Assembly: GCF_005503555.1 (NCBI RefSeq)
Contig: NZ_SCNG01000001.1
Coordinates: forward strand, 1,612,001 to 1,676,000
DNA: 64,000 bases
Source: Rudaea sp. 3F27F6
GTDB taxonomy: Bacteria > Pseudomonadota > Gammaproteobacteria > Xanthomonadales > Rhodanobacteraceae
Reading direction: 5' to 3'
The translations under genes and the position numbers were made by a program. Shown here in pieces: positions 45,336 to 54,336 of this stretch; the first letter of the stretch is position 1; each line of letters begins with the position of its first letter. The notes under the pieces are model-generated. The model searched no databases. It had not been told where the DNA came from and was given only the letters and a program-made list of their open reading frames with translations.

Positions 45336-46628
45336 TCACATGGCGATGTTGGTCGTCGAACTTTCTGTCTGGCGCTTAATTTCCTCCCTTAACAAGTTCT
45401 TCGGCAATCCAGTTCTAGCTCTCACAGAGGAGAGAAGTGCCTTTTTGCTGAAGGGGCGATCTTCGACCTGGCTCCAACGAGCGATGGTCTTACGGACATT
45501 CGAACGGCACTGCGTCGAAGTAGATGCCCGTCTCCGTCGCCTGCTCAGCTGATAGGTCTGGATTATCTCGCTCGACTGCTTGGGTAGGTGATATCGCAGC
45601 GCCCCCGCAGAGACACCGAGCTTCCTAGCTACCTCGGTCAGGGAAAGCGCTTCACTGGCCGTCTCGATAATGCGGGTGGCCTCGTTAGCTAGTACCTGAA
45701 TACTCCTGATTCGACGGCGTCTTTGAGGCGCGATGACATCCGGAAGCGCCTCTTTCATCCCCCTGAGGATAGATTTGTTCGTCCCTTGCAATCGCCCAAG
45801 AAGAAGGTCGACCAGCGGAACGTTCAGCCAAAAGGCAATTCGCAAAGCGGAAATCAGTGTCAACGGTTCGGTTGGATCCGCGAACCGAACGCACGCGTCA
45901 CGCGGCAATATGTAGAGCACTTCTTCGCTGCAGTCTTCCCATGGCTCATCGAGAAGGCGCCGCAGCACGTCGCTCACGCCGTGCTGTGGAAAGCGAATGC
46001 CTGGATGAGTGGCTATGTACCCAACTACAGACCGAATATTCTCTGCGTAGAAGTCCCGACTGATATCGCTCAAGGTTGTTTTGTCTAAACGCGCTTTGCA
46101 ATGAATGCACTCCGCTAGGCTCCTGCGAGCCAAATATCCGTCCTGGATTCTTCCGCAGGAACCACAGTGATCGTGAAGACAGACCCCGTGGACCTCGCAA
46201 GTCTCGACAGTGAGAACTTGCCAGGCCAGCTCAAAGTACGGCTCGCCGCAATTCCTCATCTGTTCGGATAGGCAAGCAGGGCACCAACGAAGGCATGAGG
46301 AAAATGCTTTCATTGGACGACAGAGAGCACTGCCCAGTGCAAGAAATGTCGTCTGTTCTATATCGGGAACAGGAACAGAGAGGCCGGAGGCCAGCGACTC
46401 CAAGATCAACTGCGTCGTGTCGTTGGGTCGGATCAGTGTCGAGATGCGGGACTGAAGAATTCCAGCTCGTCGTGGAGCATCGGGCCAACAGTAACGTTCG
46501 ACGATGGATGAAAGGAATTTGCCGGACGTGATTGCGTGCACGCGGGCAAGCCGAAGCAAGTAGGAGCTCAGTGCTTCGACGTGAGAAGTACCTGCACCGC
46601 GAATGGGGAGAGGCAACAGCCAGCTCAT
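45336..46628 (-). CDS. tniQ: TniQ/TnsD-like target-selection protein
   Basis: 430 aa. The N-terminal TniQ domain shows SHVEALSSYLLRLARVH and the zinc-finger Cys/His set: WCPACL, CEVHGVCLHDHCGSCG and CIHCKARL. The C-terminus has a helix-turn-helix (LSLTEVARKLGVSAGALRYH), as in TnsD-type proteins that read a specific DNA site. TniQ recruits TnsC to the target. ATG 46628 lies 2 bp after the tnsC stop, in one operon. Length is between short CAST TniQ and full TnsD. Confidence 0.9.
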   Translation of the reverse strand: MSWLLPLPIRGAGTSHVEALSSYLLRLARVHAITSGKFLSSIVERYCWPDAPRRAGILQSRISTLIRPNDTTQLILESLASGLSVPVPDIEQTTFLALGSALCRPMKAFSSCLRWCPACLSEQMRNCGEPYFELAWQVLTVETCEVHGVCLHDHCGSCGRIQDGYLARRSLAECIHCKARLDKTTLSDISRDFYAENIRSVVGYIATHPGIRFPQHGVSDVLRRLLDEPWEDCSEEVLYILPRDACVRFADPTEPLTLISALRIAFWLNVPLVDLLLGRLQGTNKSILRGMKEALPDVIAPQRRRRIRSIQVLANEATRIIETASEALSLTEVARKLGVSAGALRYHLPKQSSEIIQTYQLSRRRRRASTSTQCRSNVRKTIARWSQVEDRPFSKKALLSSVRARTGLPKNLLREEIKRQTESSTTNIAM

Positions 46629-46630
46629 AG

Positions 46631-47695
46631 TCAGCCCCTCCCTTTGAGCCTAAATCGCTGCGTTGCCCGCTGGAAGGGTTTTCGCTTGCGCGGTTTTGTG
46701 TTGACTTGGGAGACGTGAGTGGCTCTGCTGCTTGCTTCCTTATGTTGTTCGCCGACTTGAATCGAGTGTTCACCACGGAGAATCTCAGCGGCGATCTCTT
46801 GTTCTTGGCATGCTGGAAGGCATGTAGCTCGGAGCGCGTCTTCGTTGAGAACCTCTAGTCTCCGCGAACGGGCGAAGCCGAGCGCTGCCCTCAACCACAT
46901 CGACAAATGGCCAGCGCAGCCAAAGGTATGCTCGAAGAGATACCGATTCCATGTTCGAAGCGATTGTCCCTCCTCAAATCGGAGTAGCCCGCTCCACACC
47001 TTAAGAATCTGTTCGAAGGCGATGATGTCTTCTCGGTTTTCTATTCGGTAGCGAGGGAATTCGACAGGTCGTTGCCGACCAAGCAGGTGAGGTGCCTGTG
47101 CGATCATGTCCAGAAGCTGATACGAACCAACCAGGCACAAGACCACACCCGTTTTATTCGCCAGGCATTTCCAAGAGTCAAGGACGGCAATCGCGTTTCC
47201 CTTGTTCCGAGCCACATAGGCGACATGATGTGCCTCATCGATGACGACAAAACGTGTTTTCAGCAAACGAAGAGCGTGCTCAAAGGCATCTCGTAACATC
47301 CCTTCTGAGGTTCGGCTGATCTTGGCATCGAGACGTTCCCGCCAGGGGTCACTTTCGTGGGCAACACCGTAGAAAGGGTGCTGAATCGCCTCACACGCCG
47401 CGCGCATGAATGATTTCGTCGAGAACGTTCCTTGTGTGCTTGCGTTCTCGGCCTCGATCAACACGTAAGGGCGCCTATTGCTGAATTCTGATGGACGTCC
47501 AACAGCGGCATTTACTGCTTCCACGATTGCCCTGCTTTTTCCGACGCGGCTTGGACCGACCACCACAACGAGCTCGCCGTTCTGAGCGACAGCCAAAGCG
47601 TTGAACACATCTCCTACAGTTTGCTCATAACTTCGATGGGAAATGCGTTCAGCCTTGATTCGTTTCACCGCTTCGCGAATCCAATCGCCACTCAT
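46631..47695 (-). CDS. tnsC: TnsC/TniB-like AAA+ transposition regulator
   Basis: 354 aa AAA+ ATPase. Walker A is VVGPSRVGKSRAIVEA, Walker B FVVIDEAHHVAY. TnsC polymerises on target DNA and links TniQ/TnsD to the TnsAB transposase. The ATG at 47695 has GGGAGGT 6 bp upstream and overlaps the tnsAB stop by 4 bp (ATGA). A TTG-started extension is rejected. The ATPase motifs are intact, so it should be functional. Confidence 0.92.
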   Translation of the reverse strand: MSGDWIREAVKRIKAERISHRSYEQTVGDVFNALAVAQNGELVVVVGPSRVGKSRAIVEAVNAAVGRPSEFSNRRPYVLIEAENASTQGTFSTKSFMRAACEAIQHPFYGVAHESDPWRERLDAKISRTSEGMLRDAFEHALRLLKTRFVVIDEAHHVAYVARNKGNAIAVLDSWKCLANKTGVVLCLVGSYQLLDMIAQAPHLLGRQRPVEFPRYRIENREDIIAFEQILKVWSGLLRFEEGQSLRTWNRYLFEHTFGCAGHLSMWLRAALGFARSRRLEVLNEDALRATCLPACQEQEIAAEILRGEHSIQVGEQHKEASSRATHVSQVNTKPRKRKPFQRATQRFRLKGRG

Positions 47696-50058
47696 AGGAC
47701 CTCCCAAGAAGTCGCGTTCGGAGACTCCACGTCCAAGTCGCGAAGGGACGCGAATGGGTCTATTGCGACCTCGTCTTTCTTGTCCGGCACGCTTATCATC
47801 GCTTCTTTCGCTTTAAGACGTTCGTCTGCTTTACGCACCTCACCCACCAAAGCGATGTCGGCCTTGTCTTTCGCTTCCTTGCGCGCTTCGCTGCACGTGA
47901 GACTGACAATCGAATCGCAAAACGCAATGATCGGATCCTTCGCTTGCGCGAGGTCATGACCTGAAGAAAAGCACGGATGCCACTGATCACCAATACGCGC
48001 ATAAACAGTGGTTTGATCTTCTGGATCTCTCCTAACCTCAAGCTTCTTTCTTGCCGAAGATCGAGCAAGTACCGGTGACCAATACCACTTCTTCGGATCG
48101 CCGATAAGCAATCCTCGAGCGGGATCGAAGCTAACCTTCGCTTCCTCAATGGCAGATGCGATTCGAAAGGTGTCGTCGAACGGAATTTCGTGCCCGGAAA
48201 AGGGGAATCGACCCAATCCTTCCTTGAAAAGCACCCTCGGGGCACAAGGCCCGGAATTTGGAATGATGTCTTCTCTCCAATCGGAGAACTGCCCGATTTC
48301 CTGATAGAGGTCAGAAAGCCACATCTCTGCGTGGGCAGATGCCTTGTGACTACTGGATACCGATCTAGATTCTTGGTGAACCGCCGTATTGCCAGGCCTG
48401 AGATTGAGCCACTGGGTTTTGAAGTCTCCGAACAATCGCTCGGCTTCCGATCCATATCTCGGATGAGATGACGGTCGCAGGATGAGAGCAACCGCACAGT
48501 GTGCGAGCAACGCAGCAAAATAGACCGAACGGAATTCCGACCCGCGATCGACGACGATGCCTTCGGGAAGGCGGCCATGCCGGCGCAAGCACGAGCGCAG
48601 AACCATGGCGCATGCAGTTCGGCTCGGCGATCGAAAGCTCAGCCAATACCCTAGCAAAACACCCGTCGCACAGTCTCTGAGAATCGTCAGCCACGGCTTG
48701 GCCGTGTAGACCTTCTTTTCTTCAACGAGCACTGCACAGTAGACATCGCAAAGATAATGATCGCAGGATGCACGTTCAAAGGGACGCGTGGCGGGAAGTA
48801 CGCGATCCTCAACATTCGTTGGACTTTCGACGGCATTTCCAGCTCTGATACCGCCTCGCGATTGAGCACCCTCATGAGTATGGCGCGAGATAATCGCTTT
48901 CAGCGTCGGACGTGATACCGGGGCTTGCCCAGGATGTTGCTTAGCCGCGTGCGTTTTATACAGACGCAGACAACTCGCGCGAGTTCGACGGCAAACATCT
49001 CCCCATTGTTCGCGAATAAATCGCTCCGCCTCCTCCAAAATGTCCGGCGGGCGTTTCCCGTTACGGTTACCGGACAGATAAGTTTTTGGCGTGACCGCCG
49101 CAAGGGCAGATTTGCCGCTTGCCGTCGCTTCCTCGATCGCCTTTCGATATCGCCGAATGCTTCTGCCTTTTTCGTTGGCTTCGAGGCGAGAAAGTATGTC
49201 AACGCCACGCCGCACTTGGAGAAAAGGTGGAACATGTTCTACGTTGGCAGAGCCTATATTTCCTTTGGTCGGAGCGACGGCTGCGAGAACGCGGGGCGAA
49301 CGAGACACCCAACAAGAATCGGGCTGGGACAACAACATCGTGTCGAGCAAAGTGTGAATTTGTCCGTCATCGACCATCAGAATGATCGGAGTGAGGTCCG
49401 TCATTTTGAGTTGCTGTGCTAACTCGGACACGCGGAGCACCGCATTCCGATCGAGCACTCGCAAAATTTCTGACCGAAGCGCGACGTCGTGTAAGTCTGC
49501 CTTTGCTTTCGCTTGCAGAAGAAGCTGCAGGTTTGCTACCCGAATCTTCGGAAGATCGTGGGAGCCGACGACTTCGTGGACCAGACCCAGTTTGGCAAAA
49601 GCGCTTTCGGCGGCCAGATCTCGAAATCGATCGCCCTCCCGACACCAATCGGTGGGATACGACTCCGTCTTTTCCACCAGCGCGTCATAGGGCTTGACCT
49701 GGGCAACCGTAGGAGTCGTGCATCTGAGGACGAGAAAGTCAGGGTAGTACGCTCGAACACCTCGACGGCCCTTGCGATCAGTACGCACGCAATCGACCAT
49801 GGGCGGCTGCTCATAGTAGGCAAGCACATCGGGGTCGTACTCGAGCAAGCTTGCATATGCAAATTCGCCCGTTCGGCTTTCCGTGGCAATGGAGGTACCC
49901 ATCTTTCGCGATGGGTACTCGCATACCACCGAACGATACGTTGTCGTTCCGACATCGCGTGATGGCCCTTGGGAGGCAGCGCGGATATAGTCGCGAGCAC
50001 GTTCGGATAGATCGTGCTTTTTCAAATAGTCGTCGAGGTCTTTCGTTGAAAAAGACAT
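47692..50058 (-). CDS. tnsAB: fused TnsA-TnsB transposase
   Basis: 788 aa from ATG 50058 (GAGGAG 8 bp upstream; a GTG at 50121 is possible). The N-terminal part is a TnsA-type endonuclease: Glu 65 before ASLLEYDPDV, YYPDF with Asp 107, and QVK at 120-122, matching the E-D-QxK site of TnsA. A winged-helix linker follows. The rest is a Mu/TnsB-type DDE integrase: Asp 433 in CDHY, Asp 504 in VVDRGSEF and Glu 540 in AERLFG. TnsA makes the 5' cuts and TnsB the 3' cuts and joins, giving cut-and-paste movement. Confidence 0.92.
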   Translation of the reverse strand: MSFSTKDLDDYLKKHDLSERARDYIRAASQGPSRDVGTTTYRSVVCEYPSRKMGTSIATESRTGEFAYASLLEYDPDVLAYYEQPPMVDCVRTDRKGRRGVRAYYPDFLVLRCTTPTVAQVKPYDALVEKTESYPTDWCREGDRFRDLAAESAFAKLGLVHEVVGSHDLPKIRVANLQLLLQAKAKADLHDVALRSEILRVLDRNAVLRVSELAQQLKMTDLTPIILMVDDGQIHTLLDTMLLSQPDSCWVSRSPRVLAAVAPTKGNIGSANVEHVPPFLQVRRGVDILSRLEANEKGRSIRRYRKAIEEATASGKSALAAVTPKTYLSGNRNGKRPPDILEEAERFIREQWGDVCRRTRASCLRLYKTHAAKQHPGQAPVSRPTLKAIISRHTHEGAQSRGGIRAGNAVESPTNVEDRVLPATRPFERASCDHYLCDVYCAVLVEEKKVYTAKPWLTILRDCATGVLLGYWLSFRSPSRTACAMVLRSCLRRHGRLPEGIVVDRGSEFRSVYFAALLAHCAVALILRPSSHPRYGSEAERLFGDFKTQWLNLRPGNTAVHQESRSVSSSHKASAHAEMWLSDLYQEIGQFSDWREDIIPNSGPCAPRVLFKEGLGRFPFSGHEIPFDDTFRIASAIEEAKVSFDPARGLLIGDPKKWYWSPVLARSSARKKLEVRRDPEDQTTVYARIGDQWHPCFSSGHDLAQAKDPIIAFCDSIVSLTCSEARKEAKDKADIALVGEVRKADERLKAKEAMISVPDKKDEVAIDPFASLRDLDVESPNATSWEVL

Positions 50059-50203
50059 AAGTCTGCTCCTCGCGTCGGCTTTGCCGACGCGTTCGATGAG
50101 ATTTGCGGGGCAAGCCGTCACCCTCCCTGGGAAGGGCTTGCAATCGAAGGATTAGGGGAGCAGAATCGAATGAACTAGCAACTTATCAAAGCTAGCGATC
50201 CAA

Positions 50204-50231
50204 CAAATCCCGGCTGCCAGGCCGGGATTTG
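50204..50231 (-). terminator. hairpin between the small HTH gene and tnsAB
   Basis: 11-bp arms CAAATCCCGGC and GCCGGGATTTG with a 6-nt loop. On the minus strand it ends in TTTG rather than a long T run, so it is a probable but weak terminator, which would separate the HTH gene from the transposase operon. Confidence 0.5.
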
Positions 50232-50350
50232 CGTTTCTGCGCCCGACGAAGGCGCTAAGTCATATTCGTACCTCCTGTTGCGCGAGCGTTCGGCATAGCC
50301 GGATCACATAACAAGCGATCTGATTTGATTTCGGTCAGGTCGTTGATCGT

Positions 50351-50578
50351 TCATGTACGCGACATCGAGCAACGAATCCACTGGGCAAGATCCACCGTTC
50401 GCACATACCTGCCGCGTCGGTGCGGCAACGTAAGCGGTTCGATCGGCATAGTCCCGCGTGCAGCGGCTTTACGCGCAGCGTCGAGACTGCTGAAAGACAA
50501 GCGTCGCCAAACCGCTGAGATGGGCGCAAATGGCCCGTACTCATCAAAAAGTTCACGTTCCAAATCCAAGTCGGTCAT
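50351..50578 (-). CDS. small HTH-like DNA-binding protein
   Basis: 75 aa. MTDLDLERELFDEYGPFAPI is followed by SAVWRRLSFSSLDAARKAAA and LPHRRGRYVRTVDLAQWI. The helix-turn-helix-like core with a final HRRGRYVRT wing resembles small regulators found beside mobile elements. It lies upstream of tnsAB on the same strand, separated by 292 bp and a hairpin. It may control the transposon genes. No firm family name. Confidence 0.65.
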   Translation of the reverse strand: MTDLDLERELFDEYGPFAPISAVWRRLSFSSLDAARKAAARGTMPIEPLTLPHRRGRYVRTVDLAQWIRCSMSRT

Positions 50579-51021
50579 GTGAAGTCCGCGCGCTCACGTT
50601 TCCGCGAGTGTGCGCGCGTGTCCAGACATGCGCAAGCCAAAATTAATCGCAAGTCATTGTTTTTATTTCATATAATGGCATTGAAGTGGTGTTTACAATG
50701 AAACTACACTGCAATAACAATGAAATTCACTTCCTGATGTTCCGATGTCATCTCCCGCACAAGCGGATCGCGCATGCGCTCAGCGTGTCCAAGGGTGTCT
50801 CGGTCAGGAAATACGCGATGCACGCGCACCTCGGCGGCTTGAGCGGCAGCTCGCCAAGGAATGGCGCGCTTAGGAAGAGCGTCGACGCAAGCAACAGGAC
50901 GTCCATAGGGCGCCCACTTGGACGTCCGCTTCCTGCCAGAAGTAGACTCTTATTGAAAGTAGGAAGCGGCCTCATCGGGTGATGAGAGGATTCGGTTCGG
51001 ACTCGGTTCCAACTTCATTAC
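50579..51021. other. AT-rich intergenic region with ACAATGA repeats
   Basis: 443 bp without a credible gene; an apparent 75-aa minus ORF has no RBS or protein-like sequence. ACAATGAAA occurs twice directly (50695-50703, 50717-50725) and TCATTGT once inverted (50654-50660). Short repeats of this kind occur at TnsB-binding ends of Tn7-like elements (Tn7 sites contain ACAATAAA). The region may therefore hold the right end of the transposon, but spacing and boundary are unproven. Confidence 0.4.
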
Positions 51022-52272
51022 TCAGACTTTCAATGAACGATTCACACGTAGGCGACGCTCTTCCGCTTCTTTCTCTATTCTGAGTTTTTCCAGGCGTTCG
51101 CGGCGCTTATTGTCTGCCTCTCGCTCCAACCTAGCCCTATAAACTTCCGTCGCTCGTGGTAGCCATTGCTTGAAATGGTCAATCACAGGTTGCGCGGCGT
51201 GCTCCTGGCATCGTACAGAAGCTTTCGCACCTGAAAACGAAAACCGCTGGGGGTCAACACCCAAAACCGAAGAGTAATTTCCCATGTTATGAAGCGCGAG
51301 CACCCAGCCCTGAGAAACCGATCTATCTAGAGTCAGTGTAAGCTGATCGTTGTCCCATTCGGCACCAACGAGTTTCGGAGGTTCAAACGCCAAAGGGTCA
51401 TCGATTGCGCCTTCTGGAATGACTGTGTTGGTGATTCTGTCAATCTTTTGGATAGTTATGGCTTCAGCCTTGAATTTTTCGATCGAGGCTTTCAGCACGG
51501 CAATGCTTTCTGGGCGATCCGCCGGGTTCTGCCGCATCATTGAGCTGACGATATCGTCCAGAAATGCGTAATCTGCTGCGACGCTCCCTATTTGCTTGAA
51601 CCCCGTGCCGTGAGGCACATCGCCGGTGAAGAGTTCATTCAACATGAGGCCAAGGGCGTAGATGTCGGCCGGTGGACCAACGATTTTTCCTCTGCTGCGT
51701 TGCTCAGGAGCAGCATATTGAAAGTTGGCCAAGCGCTGGTTGGCCTGAGTTTCAACGAGTGTTATGAGCAACTCGTCGGTGAAGGCAGCAACCCCAAAAT
51801 CAGCAATAGCGACTAAGTTTTTCTGCCTGTCAACCAGAATGTTCTCGGGTTTCAAATCGCGATGAACGACACCACTTAGGTGAGCAGCTTCCACGCCATT
51901 CAAGAGTTGACTGAAGAGCCTAAAGACGGCATCTGGCGCGAGGCCCGCTCCAATGCAAGCACGGAGGTTTTCCGTGTATCGAGGCATGACGTAGAAAGGT
52001 TGAGACGTATTGCTGCCGTTGGGGACATGGAGACCATGATCTAGCACCCTAACGATGTTGCTGTGCTTCGCTTGCGACAAAAAAGCAATTTCGTTCTGGA
52101 ACCGCTTTCTCTTGTCTCGTGAGATTCGTTCTCCCGACAGCAGCTTTACCGCAATCGGACTGTCGTCGGGGTCAGTCCCACCGTATACCGTTCCCGCGCC
52201 GCCTTGACCCAATATCTCCGTGGCGGTGTATGTCCCAAAGCTGGTTTCAAAAGAAATAGGCTTCTTGAGCAC
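51022..52272 (-). CDS. Ser/Thr protein kinase with a C-terminal unknown domain
   Basis: 416 aa. The Hanks-type kinase domain is complete: GQGGAGTVY (Gly loop), AVKLL (ATP Lys), HRDLKPEN (catalytic loop), ADFGVA (DFG) and APEQ. The C-terminal part (about 280-416) is not a PASTA or other known sensor and ends in an Arg/Glu-rich helix. No membrane segment is seen, so the kinase is cytosolic. GTG 52272 follows GAGGA. The AAA-TOPRIM gene ends 273 bp upstream on the same strand. Role unknown; defence kinases are one possibility. Confidence 0.85.
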   Translation of the reverse strand: MLKKPISFETSFGTYTATEILGQGGAGTVYGGTDPDDSPIAVKLLSGERISRDKRKRFQNEIAFLSQAKHSNIVRVLDHGLHVPNGSNTSQPFYVMPRYTENLRACIGAGLAPDAVFRLFSQLLNGVEAAHLSGVVHRDLKPENILVDRQKNLVAIADFGVAAFTDELLITLVETQANQRLANFQYAAPEQRSRGKIVGPPADIYALGLMLNELFTGDVPHGTGFKQIGSVAADYAFLDDIVSSMMRQNPADRPESIAVLKASIEKFKAEAITIQKIDRITNTVIPEGAIDDPLAFEPPKLVGAEWDNDQLTLTLDRSVSQGWVLALHNMGNYSSVLGVDPQRFSFSGAKASVRCQEHAAQPVIDHFKQWLPRATEVYRARLEREADNKRRERLEKLRIEKEAEERRLRVNRSLKV

Positions 52273-52545
52273 AACAAAATCCTCGAAATCGGCGTAGTGA
52301 CGGTGTTTTCCTGGACTACTTAAGGAAGAGCGTGCGCTCGTAGCTCGTCCAGGATGACGACGTGTTCAAAGGGCGCCGAGCTGCGGTGATTGATTGCGAT
52401 ACGCCTGATCAAAAGGACACGAAGATAGATGCCTCTAAGCGGATCTGGGGCGCCGGACCCCAATGCACTAGCCACGTCCTACCCCTCCCGGAAACGCATG
52501 CCGGGAGTGACAAAACTCCACTTAGGCAAACGATACGCGTGCTCT

Positions 52546-54087
52546 TCAATGGGGCCCTAGCTTCCCCTCTATGTCATCAAGCAGTGGTTGTACAGCAGCT
52601 TGAGCTAGGCAATGTTGCGCCCACACGGAGCATGCCGCTCTCCACAAGTCATCGCCACCCATAACGACTGCTTCGGCTGCATGGTTCACCCAGTCGTGAT
52701 GATCAGGCAATGTAGCCGCCTGTGTCATGGCATCTACTAGCGACGCATGCGTTCGGTTGGTTCTTGCCGCCAGCCCAACATACTGCACGACCGCGAGCGC
52801 GGCAAAAACGACGCGCTCCGGTGCATCTTGCCCTGGCAGCAAATGCACACCTGCGGTTTGTGCTTGATCGCCGTCGAGAACAACTATAGTAGGCCTAGGG
52901 AATCGATTCCCTGCCACCATCTGCCCGAGAGCCTGGCCAACGTTTGCCGCGCCGAATGCTGTTATCTGAACTCGCCTTGAGTGTTCTGGGGAGAATCTGA
53001 ATAACAATTCCTCTACCAAAATTGCTGCACGTCGATCTTCGACGTATATGTCCAGTTCCGGGTGCTGAAAATCATCCATGAAAGTCATCGCATATTCGGC
53101 GCTCACACCCACCATCGGCGTTCGCGGGGCACCGGCCGTACCCCCAATGTACAAACGTGCTTCTGGAGGTAGTTCTTCCAAGACGTACGGTGAATGCGTC
53201 GTAAGCAGTATTTGCAAATGTCGTTGCCGAGCGATAGTTGCAAAGTCGCGAATTATTCGTCGTTGAGCCCTCGGGTGCAAAGACGTTTCGAGTTCGTCTA
53301 CTAGCACCAATCCATTGTCAAGAAAGTCTTGGGCGAGCAAGTCTGCAATAGCATTTTCGCCGGCTCCTTGGTGAAAACCGGAATATTGCACCCCCGAGGC
53401 GGATAGCACGGGAACACGTCGCGAGGGATCAAGGTTTGTAGTCGCATGCCGTGCCGCATCGTACTGCTTTCCCAAGATCGTTGATGCGCGAGCCCGTTGG
53501 GCATCGTCAAATTGCACTGCATTCGTCTCGAGCGCATTTGGTTTTGCAATCGCCTTGTATCCGACCCTTGCGTATATTGGCTGGGTTCGTCGCAAGTCTA
53601 GATATGTGATTGGACGTATCCGACGTTGCGGATTGCCAAGCCAGCGCGTGGTAGGTTTCCGAACAGACCTTTCAAAAGTCTCAGTACCTTGGCGACAAAA
53701 ACCCCGAATGGTTACTCCGTCTATGGATTCCCACGTCGTCGACGGAAAAAAATCCGATGCGAAAAAACCCGTGCGCCCTTGCGGAGGTCGGTAGTAGCTA
53801 GCAGCGGCCTGAAGAACGGTACTCTTTCCAGTCCCGTTTTCTCCAACGATCGCTACAATTGGAAACTGAAAGTCGAGTCTTTGACCGGTCCAGCCGCGAA
53901 CGCCGGTAATTTCCATCCAATCAAGGAATTGGGGCCAATTATTGCGATTTTGAATCCATCGATTGCTTAGCAAGCGAAGTTCTTGGCTTAGCATCTTGGC
54001 GCCGCTCGATATGGTGTGCGTGATGGAATAGCTCTGAACGTCATGGGTGTGGCAGTCAGGCAAAAAAAGGTAGCAGTCCGTTCGCAT
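52546..54087 (-). CDS. OLD-like AAA ATPase with C-terminal TOPRIM domain
   Basis: 513 aa. The N-terminal ABC/AAA_21-like ATPase has Walker A GENGTGKST and, later, LVDELETSLHPRAQ (Walker B) and LLTTHSPYVLEELPPEARLY (D-loop/His switch) in two pieces. The C-terminal third has TOPRIM features: YVEDRRAA (Glu-Asp) and VLDGDQA (DxD). This is the layout of OLD-family nucleases such as GajA, but no UvrD-like partner gene follows. ATG 54087 overlaps the end of the 78-aa gene; Met at 53994 is an alternative start. It probably acts in phage or plasmid defence. Confidence 0.85.
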   Translation of the reverse strand: MRTDCYLFLPDCHTHDVQSYSITHTISSGAKMLSQELRLLSNRWIQNRNNWPQFLDWMEITGVRGWTGQRLDFQFPIVAIVGENGTGKSTVLQAAASYYRPPQGRTGFFASDFFPSTTWESIDGVTIRGFCRQGTETFERSVRKPTTRWLGNPQRRIRPITYLDLRRTQPIYARVGYKAIAKPNALETNAVQFDDAQRARASTILGKQYDAARHATTNLDPSRRVPVLSASGVQYSGFHQGAGENAIADLLAQDFLDNGLVLVDELETSLHPRAQRRIIRDFATIARQRHLQILLTTHSPYVLEELPPEARLYIGGTAGAPRTPMVGVSAEYAMTFMDDFQHPELDIYVEDRRAAILVEELLFRFSPEHSRRVQITAFGAANVGQALGQMVAGNRFPRPTIVVLDGDQAQTAGVHLLPGQDAPERVVFAALAVVQYVGLAARTNRTHASLVDAMTQAATLPDHHDWVNHAAEAVVMGGDDLWRAACSVWAQHCLAQAAVQPLLDDIEGKLGPH

Positions 54088-54292
54088 TCCGTTTGGGTAC
54101 TGGCAAATTTTTGCTCTGTAGCCAACTGAGCAAAAATTCTTCCCTATGTGGTGCCCATCCTTCCGGACTGGCGTTGATGTGAACAGTGCATATGGTCATC
54201 TGATAAGTCGGCAACCAACGCCCTTCCCAAACACCATGCCCCATGTTCAATCGCTTCTTGCAATCTGGCAAATCGCAAATCGCCTCGCTCAT
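54056..54292 (-). CDS. small hypothetical protein with paired Cys
   Basis: 78 aa from ATG 54292 (AGGA 8 bp upstream); a longer open frame is rejected. It starts MSEAICDLPDCKKRLNMGHG and includes CTVH, so a Cys-rich metal-binding fold is possible. The C-terminus (LSWLQSKNLPVPKRN) is basic. Its 3' end overlaps the putative start of the AAA-TOPRIM gene by 32 bp, suggesting co-transcription. No known family. Confidence 0.65.
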   Translation of the reverse strand: MSEAICDLPDCKKRLNMGHGVWEGRWLPTYQMTICTVHINASPEGWAPHREEFLLSWLQSKNLPVPKRNANGLLPFFA

Positions 54293-54336
54293 TATCGCTT
54301 CCTTTTGATCAGGCGTACGTAACGCATTTGCTTCGC

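Larger units (their letters stand above)
45336..50578 (-). mobile_element. Tn7-like transposition module (tnsAB-tnsC-tniQ); ends not determined
   Basis: Three tightly coupled minus-strand genes form a complete Tn7-like machinery: fused transposase, AAA+ regulator and target selector, with a small HTH gene upstream. In Tn7-like elements the tnsA side faces the right end, so cargo should extend to the left, possibly including the XRE/ImmA genes and even Wadjet. I could not prove terminal TGT...ACA ends or a 5-bp duplication. No cas genes or CRISPR repeats were found. Confidence 0.8.

Noticed and set aside
45336-50578. CRISPR-associated transposon
   Set aside because: No Cas genes, no CRISPR repeats and no effector. 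The Tn7-like proteins stand alone.
50748-50975. 75-aa minus-strand ORF upstream of the kinase gene's 3' end
   Set aside because: No ribosome binding site, atypical repetitive composition (SGRPSGRPMD) and no family; it looks like translated intergenic repeat DNA.
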